In this document: positions 1-9,600 of the stretch, one piece after another
Position numbering within the stretch: the first letter of the stretch is position 1
Layout: each line of letters opens with the position of its first letter
Source: Alnus glutinosa
Taxonomy: Eukaryota; Streptophyta; Magnoliopsida; Fagales; Betulaceae
DNA: 64,000 bases
Assembly (NCBI RefSeq): GCF_958979055.1
Contig: NC_084886.1
Location: forward strand, 8,951,154-9,015,153
Reading direction: 5' to 3'
Position numbers and translations under genes: made by a program
The notes under the pieces: model-generated
What the model was told of the DNA's origin: nothing
The model's input: only the letters and a program-made list of their open reading frames with translations
The model's database searches: none

Positions 1-555
1 CTAAATCCAGATGTTGTGCGAGCTGATTCTCCTTATTACCCGCCGCCTGTGCCAATCTTCAGTAGTGGTTTTCCACCTCTGATGCTTTGTGATAAGTTTA
101 TTCTTTCTGTTTTTCCTTTCCTGTACCCCCTTCTTTTTTCTTTTTCTTTTTTCCTTCTAGGTTCTAGTCTCTCTTGGAGACCCATTCACTGGACATTTTG
201 TTCTAATATTTATAGTGTCAATTCTCTTTCATATCCAGGTCAATGCCCGCCCAGCCCTCTCAAAGGGGTTGTTTTGGACCGCGTTGAATGCCTCTGCACG
301 GGTCATGCCCCTATTCACCATTGATTTGGTCTCTAATCTGCATTGTGCGGACCAAGCCTTGACTTTGTTCAAGGTAGATATGACTTGAACTTTTTTAGTT
401 CCTCTGGAACTGAAAATTCACTATTCTCTAATTGGTTAACATCTTACCTCTCACTTTGGCACTAATTTTTCAAATTTGGGTTTATTGTTGGGGACCCCAC
501 CCCTCTGCTTTAATGTTTGTAAGTCTTCTTGTTGAATGAAATTCGCACTTATGAA

Positions 556-635
<80 letters not shown>

Positions 636-955
636 AACACATGTACCAAGTAACAAAGGCATAAGGCATAAGGTATCCGATTCCTTCAGGTGCTGGACTT
701 GGAGTGGCTACAAAACAATTCCTCAAAATTATATTATAATTCACAAAATCACACTTGAATAAAAGCATTTAGAGTGGAAAAACATACATCTTCAAAGAGG
801 TATAAATACTAATTTTTGTTTTTCTTGTTCGGCCTAACCAATCAAATGATACTTCACTTGAAAAACAAGCACAAATTGGCATTCTTCAATCAAGAGAATT
901 TACAAGTTCGTACAACGAATAGAAAAGATAATGTAGAGGCTTGTCTCTTGTGGAG
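1..955. repeat. Block A, first copy of a local duplication (retroelement-like DNA)
   Basis: Positions 1-804 align base for base, with scattered differences, to about 4076-4830, and 799-955 align to 7976-8132. The left part ends in a LINE-like 3' terminus near 530-556 (a conserved tail reading TTGAATGAAATTCGCACTTA followed by A-rich sequence). No intact coding frame is shared, and short ORFs here carry no recognisable domain. The window starts inside this copy, so its true left end is unknown. The second copy contains the NPH3 gene between the two halves; this copy does not. Confidence 0.8.
555..634. repeat. Compound microsatellite (TA)n(TG)n
   Basis: A TA run passes into a long uninterrupted TG run. 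The matching place in the second block copy (about 4645-4665) has only a short TA run, so the TG tract expanded in this copy. ORFs across it are artefacts of the repeat. Confidence 0.95.
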
Positions 956-960
956 ATCAC

Positions 961-1530
961 TTTGACTTGAATAAGATAGAGGCAAATGATATGCTTTTTC
1001 TTCTTTTCTTCTTCTTCTTCTTCTCCTCCTTCTTCTTCTTCTTCTTTCTTTTTTTTTTTTTTTTTTTTTGACAAATTGGGAATAAGGGGAAGAGGATAAA
1101 TCTTCACAACTAGGTTGAGAGAGCAAGATATTTTCAGTCGAGAACCCAAGCTGAATCCAACACATCTCACCAAAAGGGCCTAGCTCTTAGTGAGATGAAG
1201 GAGCTTATGTGAGACAACTCACTCACACTTTTTTCTTTTTTCTTTTGACAGATTGGAAATAAGGGGAATGGGATAAATCCACACAACCAGGTTGAGAGAG
1301 CAAGAAGTTTTTAGTCGAGAACACAAGCGGAATCCAACACATTTCACCAAAATGGCCTAGCTCTTAGTGAGAGGAATGAGCTTATATTCTCAGCCTACGG
1401 GCATTGTTCAACCGGTGTGAGACAAACTCACTCACACTTTTTTATTTTTTCTTTTGATAAATTGGGAATAAGGAGAAGGGGATAAATCAACACAACTAGG
1501 TTGAGAGAGCAAGAGATTTTCAATGTACAC
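961..1530. repeat. TTC/T-rich tract and three degenerate direct repeats
   Basis: A TTC and poly-T tract lies at about 1000-1070. After it, a unit starting near TTTTGA(C/T)A(A/G)ATTGG recurs at about 1067, 1243 and 1452. It shares phrases such as GGTTGAGAGAGCAAGA and, in the first two copies, CCTAGCTCTTAGTGAGA and a CTCACTCACAC end. The third copy is cut short near 1520. No coding sequence is seen. The units could be remnants of terminal repeats of an unidentified retroelement. Confidence 0.7.
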
Positions 1531-2515
1531 TATTTGACGTAACAATAAAATTTGTTATTAAATTAAAATTTTAATAATAATTTTTACTACCACATTAAAG
1601 AGTCTGTATTTAAAAGTATCCACTTAAAAGTGTATGCACCATTTTCTTTTTAAAATATAAGTAGGCTCTTTGAACTCGGATGAGAACTTTTTGTTCATGT
1701 CCTAAACAAGTGGGCCATGCATCTACAGTTGTTCGAAGACCTACCTGAAGCACCCAGGCCTATACTCCCCTCTCATTTATGTTCGAATTTCCAAAAATTC
1801 AGTCAAGAATTCTAATCCCTTGGAGGGATTGTCTATCCCATTTTCTTCGGCTCTTAGGGTACGTTTGGTACGCAAAATAGCTTTATTATATATTCTAACA
1901 CTTGAAATAGTCATTCACATAAAAGAATGACTATTCTTTTCTACCTTCTTAAATTTTTAATAAAAATTATTCATTTTTCTAATAGAAAAGTCATTTTGCG
2001 TGCCAAATATAATCTTAATTATTTAAGTTCTAACTTCGAAGCAAGACAAGGTAAAAGCACTAGCAGCATATTCCCTTAAACTTTTTCCAATTTATGGAAC
2101 TAAACCACTTTTTTATTTCATATTTAAATGCATTCCACAGTAGCTTCCATTATCCTTTCTTTATATCACTTAAATATTCTTTAATTAAATGCTAAGAGAA
2201 ATCATTTAAAAATTGTTTCAAATAAATGTTACAGGAACGAGAGAAGAAGGATAAAGTTTTTTATACAAGGGAACCATTTTTGTTTCCTTAGATGTAGGGT
2301 ACAACTTTTAATTTCCTTGATGTTTCATTAATTTATGGAACAACAAGGGAATCTTATTCAAATGGTTTTTTAGGAGTTTTCCCTTCATGTAGAGAAGAAA
2401 ATGAAATTTAAGAAATCTGATGCTAGTGCTCTAATGGGCACAGACGTGAATCAGGCCGTCAGGGACTGAAGGCCATATCCATTGTGTTGTAAAAGATAAA
2501 TAAATAAAAATTTAC
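1531..2515. other. Gene-poor spacer
   Basis: AT-rich DNA without a supportable gene. The only structured item is the small MITE at 1857-2014. The rest shows no ORF with recognisable domains and no RNA gene that I can see. Confidence 0.6.
1857..2014. mobile_element. Small foldback MITE, TTA target site (Tourist-like)
   Basis: The ends are inverted: the left reads GGGTACGTTTGGTACGCAAAA and the right, in reverse complement, starts GATTATATTTGGCACGCAAAA. Both sides are flanked by TTA (1854-1856 and 2015-2017), the target site typical of PIF/Harbinger-derived MITEs. Length is about 158 bp and there is no coding capacity. Family assignment rests only on target site and end structure. Confidence 0.6.
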
Positions 2516-2523
2516 ATGCATGT

Positions 2524-3165
2524 TAGGGTGAAAATGCAGGTAGATAATAACCGAATACATCTGCTATCCATACCTAACCGCAATCTGTTATCCACACATG
2601 CGGATGCGGTTAGTAAAAATTAATATCCATATATGCGGATGCGGATAACGTTTTTAGGAAATGCGAATGCAATTATTAATCGCATCCGCATTCCTTTTAT
2701 ATATATATATATATTAAATTCACCAAAACGACATTTTTTTTAAATTTAGTAAGTTTATACCTTTAGGTTATGTTAGGTTTTTTTCACTATTGACTCAAAG
2801 TCATACCTCATTACATTTATTTATTTATTTATTTTTATTTTCTTTGGTAATCCAAATCTAAATTATTCTATAAGACAATAACTTTTTGTGACTGATAATC
2901 GCAAATTATGTAACAAGTTAAATATTAATTTATGTAAGTTTGCATATAGTAATAACTAATAACTGCATTATTTAATCTTGCATATAGATTTAGATAGTAA
3001 TCCAAAATGCTCATTACTTCATATGCGGATAACAGATAATAACGGCATTTAATAACCGTACAGATGCGGCTGGTAATCATATAATGCGGATGCATATATT
3101 TAAAAGTGATAACCGTATTTTGCAAATGCGGATTTTGCTAATAACCGCATCCGCTTTCACCCCTA
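2524..3165. mobile_element. hAT-like MITE with perfect 8-bp target-site duplication
   Basis: The element starts TAGGGTGAAA and ends TTTCACCCCTA, giving TAGGG(G)TG-type inverted ends. It is flanked by the perfect 8-bp direct repeat ATGCATGT (2516-2523 and 3166-3173). An 8-bp duplication and these ends are characteristic of hAT elements. Inside, short GCGGAT/ATCCGC motifs recur many times on both strands near each end, giving strong foldback potential. It is about 642 bp long, with no transposase. Confidence 0.8.
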
Positions 3166-3173
3166 ATGCATGT

Positions 3174-3229
3174 ACTACACCTCTTTATGGGTTGGGCTGA
3201 ACATGTTCAGACCAAGATTGATTAAAGAG

Positions 3230-3286
<57 letters not shown>

Positions 3287-3511
3287 TGTAGACCTTGTCT
3301 AGTTCTGCCTAGACATTAGGCATAACCTTTGGGCTGGAACTTGACCGTTTTGGTATCTTTGAAAAGGCTCGACATACTTTTTTTAAAAAAAAAACGCTAA
3401 AAATTATATTTTTATCTTATAATTATTTTGTAATGCTGATATAGTAGTCCTATATAATTCTTGAATCAGTCATTATTTAAAAATAAAAATAAATAAATAA
3501 ATAAGATCCTA

Positions 3512-3557
<46 letters not shown>

Positions 3558-4075
3558 ATAATTTTGTAGAACTAAATATATGTGGAACACAAAAGAAAAA
3601 CCCAAGAACACTCTAGAACCCCTCTTCTGAAACCCTCTCCGTCAAACCTGCCATGGGAGAGCAACTCCACGCTTCCAGAGCTTCTCTCCCACTCCTTTTT
3701 CTTCCTCTCTCTTCATCTTTCTACCCTTTATCTCCTTGCGCACGCCTCCTTTGAGGCCTTTATCCTGCTAGATTTTCCACTAGCATTTATTCTGCTAGAT
3801 TTTCGGCTAGCCTTTATTCAAACATATTGCTATAGCATCATCGACAGATTTCCCACAGCCAAATCGGACTAGTGTGCCTCCTCCCGCTCATGGCCGTGGA
3901 TCCACCGGTATCTTGAAGTTTTTAGATCTTATGTTTTTCAACTTAGATCTATTAACTTCAGGAGGCCTCTCTACCACACGCTCCACATCATCGGATTCCC
4001 GGCTCTTTCCTCTTCAACCCATAGTCAGCCGCTTCGTTGCCCGGCACTCACGCGCTGGAGCGTGCACCCCACACA
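3174..4075. other. Spacer with long poly-A and (AG)n tracts
   Basis: Holds an A-only run of about 55 bases (3230-3283), an AG microsatellite (3519-3556), and low-divergence sequence leading into the second copy of block A. Short ORFs at 3582-3872 and 3874-4101 show no domain and I do not support them as genes. The equivalent sequence of the first copy would lie left of the window. Confidence 0.5.
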
Positions 4076-4830
4076 CCAGATCAGGATGTCGTGCGAGCTG
4101 ATTCTTCCTGTTACCCGCCACCTGTGCCGATCTTCTGTAGTGGTTTTCCACCTCCGATGCTTTGTGATAAGTTTATGCTTTCTGTTTTTCCTTTCCTATA
4201 CTTTTTTTTTTTCTTTTTTTTTTTCTAGGTTCTGGTCATTCTTGGAGACCCATTCACTGGACATTTTGTTCTGATATTTGTGGTGCCAGTTCTCTTTCAT
4301 ATCCAAATCAGTGCCCGCCTAGCCCTCTCAAAGGGGTTGTTTTGGACCGCGTTGAAGGCCTCTACACAGGTCATGCCCTTGTTCACCATTGATTTGGTCT
4401 CTAATCCGCCTTGTGCGGACCAAGCCTTGGCTTTGTTCAAGGTAGATAAGACTGGAACTTTTTTAGTTCTCCTGAAATTGAAAACTCACCATTCCCTCCT
4501 TGGTTACCATCTTACCTCTCACTTTGGCACTAGTTTTTCAAATTTGGATTTATTGTTGGGGACCCCACCCCTCTCCTTTAATGTTTTGTAGTCTTCTTGT
4601 TGAATGAAATTCGTACTTACAAAAAAAAATAAATAAAAAATAAAAATATATATATATATATACGTGGAACACATGTACGAAGTAACGAAGGTATAAGGCA
4701 TAAGGTATCCGATTCCTTGAGGTGCTGGAGTGGCTACAAAACAATTCCTCAAAATTATATTATAATTCACAAAATCACACTTGAATAAAAGCATTTAGAG
4801 TGGAAAAACATACATCTTCAAAGAGGTATA
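4076..4830. repeat. Block A', left half of the second copy
   Basis: Matches 1-804 closely, including the LINE-like 3' terminus near 4600-4640. It ends in AAGAGGTATA at 4821-4830, where the similarity to the first copy breaks off. From there a short TA run leads directly into the NPH3 gene, whose stop codon is only about 19 bp away. Confidence 0.8.
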
Positions 4831-4848
4831 TATATATATATATATTGA

Positions 4849-5811
4849 TCAACAAAGTCTGGGCAAAGATCTAGTGTGAGCTGCAGGATCAATGGCCAGG
4901 ACATTATGCCTAACCAACTTCAACATCTGACCCTTCATCTCCCTACACACTTGCTCCAACTCTACCACCCTCCATTTCATCCGCTCTAGATTTAGCGTCA
5001 TATCTTGGTTCTCTTCCGGCAAACTCTCTGCGCAGCCAATGCCGTTGAACAGGACCATTCGGGAACTGCCTGCTGTGGTCGGACTCCCATAAACCAACTC
5101 CTTTCTCGGTCGTATTTTCGACTGTTGGGATATGAGCGCCTGAACGGCGATCCCTGGAGGGATTCTAGGCTTCTTTGCCAGCTCTTTACACATCTCAAGG
5201 CTCAGCTTCTCGTAGTTAAGGCATCCACACAGTCTTGATCGTTCCTCAGACGAGAGGCTCGGGTGAGACTGATCAGTACGTATACATACATCCACAAAAC
5301 GTACATATGATCAGTTGAGAAAGAGAGAGTTTAATTAATCTAGAAAACAAATATAAACATTGTGGGGTCACGGGGACGGAGCCAGAAACTCATATGGACA
5401 GAAGTCAAGGGCTAAAAAAAAGTATTGGCTAAGTTAATTTTGAGGGTGGCTGGCAGGCCGTCCCTAGGGTCATGACTTATGAGAAATAAAAACCAGTTTT
5501 TAAGAGTGAGTTATACTCAAAATTTGTATAATTTGGTGTCGGATCGGCAAATCGCCGTGTGGAGTGTACGTGGACAACGGACTACACAGGGATATATATT
5601 ACGTGTTACCTATTTTGTTTCTTTGAGTAATGACAATCCAATATTTTGTCGATAGCGGCAGCAAGTGTGGACAACTACGGACTACACAGGGCTTCAAGTG
5701 AAAAGAAATGAAAAGAAAGGTAGACAAATAAGAACATGCCAAAACATATGGACCATTAATTATATGAATACTACTGTCGATTCCCGATACAGTCCCCATT
5801 TCCTTCCCTTA

Positions 5812-5842
<31 letters not shown>

Positions 5843-7633
5843 ACATTCTTTACCCCATTACTGCCGGTGGATTGGGTAGGGAAGCTCAGATATCCCAAGA
5901 AAAAAAATACCATTTGTTTTGGCACACATTTTGAGAACAGGAGAAAATTTAGTAGGGTTGAGGGTATGGATGTTGCATATAAAAGATTTGACAACTATCG
6001 CAAGTCCAACAGTGAAATGTACCAATTACAACCTTTTCTGAACTGGAATGAGTTGCAGAGTGTGTTATTAGGCAGATAAGAAGACAAAATATCAGACACA
6101 GAATCCTTACCAAAACGATTCTTTCACCTATAAACCAAAAAAAAAAAAAAAAAAACAAATCTTCAAAATGACTCTTGCGCATCCAAAAGGGTTTTGTCCT
6201 ATGTATTATTTTTGTCTTTGTTTCAATTCTCTGTAGTTTCCTTTTTCACCCTAATGTGTTCAATTATATGGCAATGATGGGTAAGTTAAAAAAAGAAAAT
6301 AGAAAAAGAAAAAGAAAAAAAGGGTATGCAACATTCACCTCAATATAGGTATCAATGGCTCTGTAGACTCCATCGAAGCAGTCTCTTGCAGAATCTGGCA
6401 AACTCTCTGCTACTCCAAGAAACTTAGAGATCTTAAGGTTTTGATCAGGGGATATCTCACCCAAATACTTGTCGATCAATCTACCAACTTTCTTCATCTT
6501 GCATATAGACATTTCATCATTACTAACAAATATCTTAATCAATCTTAAAACTAGATTAACATCATAAACACCCCTGTCATTCCCAGAGACCAGCAAGTCA
6601 TCTAGTGTCGCTTTGTCAAGCATACTTCCAATCAATTTCTCCAACCCATCTCTGTAATCTTTCGTCAGACCAAAACCAGAGACGACCCTTAAAACCCAAA
6701 GCAGGCTTCTGCAAGAAAATGCTTTTCTTCCCACCATAATAACACCATGAATAGCTGTATCTGCAAGAGAACTATACTCAAACCTTGAGTCTGCATTATT
6801 ATTAGCTTTTTTTTGAGCCGCAGTTTTCAGGTAATGAAGGAGAAATTTTGTGAGTAATAAACTGTTGTTATCAGTCCCATAAGCCCCCAGACTCTGAATG
6901 ACTTTTTCAATGATCTTTGGGGGTAAAATGGCCAAATCATCAAACCACCATGCTCTGCTTGAGGATGATGGCTTGATTGAATCAGGGGTGGCTTTGAATG
7001 AGGAGGAGAATCTAAAAGAAGTAGTTTCAGGAGAAGATGAAGATGAAGAAGACGAAGTGATGAAGTTTGTATCTGAATTTTGAGCAATCCTTGATAACAG
7101 TGCAAATATGAGCTTTTGCACAAGACCAGATGAATCAGCATGTGTAAAGAATGAACCACAGCTGTTCAAGCCTACAAGTATATCACTCCACGGCCAGTAA
7201 AGCATTCCCTCTAGAAAGGAATCTGTTTGCTGCAAGAGATTGCAGGATGAAACCTTTTCAGTCATGCCAAGAAAGACTGCACAACAGTGGAGAAGGAACA
7301 CGTTTGAAATTGTGATTGAGATTCTGCCATTGTTGTAACAGAATCTAGAAACCAGCTCGAACCCGTTTGCGCCTCCCGGGAAGTCGAGGATTTCGATACC
7401 CGATTTGTTGATCTGGCTTTTTTTCTTTTCTTGGTTGATGATTTTCTTCAACTTCCCTGAATATGTTGATAGAATCTTCTGCAGAAGTGAAATATATGGA
7501 GACTTCAAACAGATGGGATAGAATTCCAATAGAAAGAATCAACCAATAGAGATAGAGCTTTTTGCAGTACCTCATTCAGAAAAAATGTCTGTTCACCGTT
7601 GATGTGGATTGGCAGATTACAGAGCTCTGGCAT
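4849..7633 (-). CDS. NPH3 family protein with N-terminal BTB/POZ domain (three exons)
   Basis: Substrate-adaptor type protein of the NPH3/RPT2 family. Members join CUL3 E3 ligases through the BTB domain, and several act in phototropism or auxin-related responses; the target of this one is unknown. Exons: 7571-7633, 6339-7478 and 4849-5268, all phase 0, with GT-AG introns (CTGCAG acceptor before exon 2; GATCAG before exon 3). The product is 540 aa. Residues 1 to about 95 form the BTB part (exon 1 gives the NGEQTFFLNE strand, exon 2 starts KILSTYSGKL). A poly-Ser linker follows, then the NPH3 domain starting near FDDLAILPPKIIEKVI, with the family signature NYEKLS at 419-424. A coiled-coil tail ends in SLPRLC. 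The start fits the family's short first exon. By memory it is closest to Arabidopsis At3g19850/At1g50280. The stop lies 19 bp from a retroelement-like repeat, which must supply the 3' UTR. Confidence 0.93.
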
Positions 7634-7646
7634 GGCTGCTTTGCAT
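7617..7646 (-). promoter_or_regulatory. Short upstream ORF overlapping the NPH3 start codon
   Basis: An upstream ATG at 7646-7644 lies 13 nt before the NPH3 ATG, in another frame, and reads nine codons to a TAA at 7619-7617 inside exon 1. If the transcript starts upstream of it, scanning ribosomes would meet it first, which could lower NPH3 translation. No transcript start is known, so this is a possibility only. Confidence 0.45.
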
Positions 7647-7975
7647 TGAATGAAACCAAGAAAACTATGTTCCTATCACGTCACGGACTGAGGAATGCTT
7701 CAAGTAAATGTTGTGGGAGAGGAGAAAGAAAAGAAGATGTTTTTATATGCTGCCTCTAGAGAGCATAAAGAGCAATGCATTCAATTATTTAATGTACTTA
7801 CAAAGAAAAGAAAAGAAAAGAAAAGAAAATTATTTAATGTAACAAATCAGACAGCTGACCCTTGTCCACAAAATCATAGCCATGTGAGGATTAGAAAAGG
7901 ATCATTGCCAATGCTTGCTCTAAGCAGCATAATTGTTTCTATATTTTTTTAACCTTTTTGAGTCACAGGTGGTTT
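7634..7975. promoter_or_regulatory. NPH3 5' flank (leader/promoter), part of the extra 3.15-kb segment
   Basis: This stretch between the NPH3 start and the right half of block A' contains an AAAAG-type repeat (about 7800-7830) and no other gene. It must hold the leader and at least the proximal promoter of the minus-strand gene. I see no clear TATA box. Confidence 0.4.
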
Positions 7976-8132
7976 GGTACAAATAATAATTTTTGTTTTT
8001 CTTGTTCGGCCTAACCAATCAAATGATACTTCACTTGAAAAACAAGCACAAATTGGCATTCTTCAATCAAGAGAATTTACAAGTTGGTACAACGAATAGA
8101 AAAGATAATGTAGAGGCTTGTCTCTTGTGGAG
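7976..8132. repeat. Block A', right half of the second copy
   Basis: GGTACAAATAATAATTTTTG at 7976 onward matches 799 onward, and the match continues, nearly identical, to the sequence CTTGTCTCTTGTGGAGA near 8132 (955 in the first copy). Together with 4076-4830 it brackets the NPH3 gene. Confidence 0.8.
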
Positions 8133-8315
8133 ACACAGTTCTGCTAGTCAAGAAGCGTTGCTTTCATAATATTTGTTTAGATTGTTGTTCCTTGCGTCAC
8201 ATATGCAGCTTAGGTTCCCGGTTAGCTTTGGACTTTCATGGAAGCTGAACTCTTCGGACATGTGAAGAAGGGGGTTGGCTTTGGACATGTGAAGAAGGGG
8301 GACCACATATACATG

Positions 8316-8366
<51 letters not shown>

Positions 8367-9600
8367 CCCATAGCACTGGTTTACAATTCTTTTACAACTT
8401 ACTAAATACATGTTAGCACTTGATTGTAGTAATGTTAGACCAAAATAATAATAATAATACTCTCCAATTACATGCTGATACATGTCAACAAGTCGTAAAA
8501 AAAATTCAGTTGCGAGAAATTAAAGAAAGAGTTGGCAAATAAAAATTCAGTTGCGAGAAATTAAAGAAAGAGTTGGCAAATACACATAGTAGACTCTGAT
8601 AGACTGATAGGCCTATCGGCATTACACGCTTAAGCCCCCGCAAACAAAGGGTTATCTTTAAAAGAAGAACCATACAAAATGCATATTGTGGTGAAACCAA
8701 AATCTGAAAAAATAATATATGTATATATATAAAATCTTTCTTGTGACTGCATACTTTAATCCTGTCAAAAATGACTAAAGTCACACCGTAAAATGTAGAT
8801 CTGGCCCGGTCGGATGACTAAGATCTACGGTCCAATGACCACCGTGGAGAGAAACGTAATTAGACATCAACCTTCATGGCCATTCACAAAAGGAAGCTTC
8901 GAATCATCATTCAATTCTTTTATCAGTTGCAGGTGTATTTAGTATTTGTTGGATCCCAAAAACTCCCTAGAGTCGGTCAATCATCCCAAAAGGGGTAACA
9001 AAATCTCTGAATTTAATCAGAAAGCAACATCATAGGGAGGGAGGGGGATAAACCCTACCATAAATATTTTTATTTTTGATTTCATGCACTATAACTATAA
9101 GCACTATCAAGACGATGAAGCTATTCATAGTGTACTAGCAAGTATTATTCATGAAAAGAAAATAATCACAATTATCCCAACATGCCTCCAATTGACTGCT
9201 GGATCAGGATGCACAGAAACACTGGTCAAGACAAATACCCATTTACAATAAACGCCATTTTGAGAATGTTAATAGTAGAAAAATGATTTTTTAAGGTGAT
9301 TTAAGTCATCTTGGCATAATGATATTCATAATTCCACGTCAAGTTGACATCCAAATACTTACTACCTAAAGGGATATGGACAACAAGTTCACATGACACC
9401 ACGGATCATTGTTTTTAATGAAGTTCCAAAAACTGGAAACGAGAGAGTCTCAGATTTTTAGCATACCAGCTAAAAATGCCATGTAAAACGGAGTTCAACT
9501 CCAATGCCATTCTTCCCAGCAAGGAAGCAAAAAGACTACTATCTCAAGCCAGTGACACGACCAAAACAATGCTCAAAAGTCAGAGAAGCTGCTGCAATTC
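8133..9600. other. Intergenic spacer between NPH3 and TAF15
   Basis: No gene seen. It contains a (TA)n(GA)n microsatellite at about 8314-8362 and a near-perfect tandem duplication of a 40-bp unit (AATTCAGTTGCGAGAAATTA core) at about 8501-8581. The TAF15 3' UTR should lie in the last few hundred bases, since that gene ends at 9601 on the minus strand. Confidence 0.6.

Noticed and set aside
451..768. ORFs through the TG/CA microsatellite on both strands
   Set aside because: Their length comes from the dinucleotide repeat, which has no stop codons; no domain or conservation.
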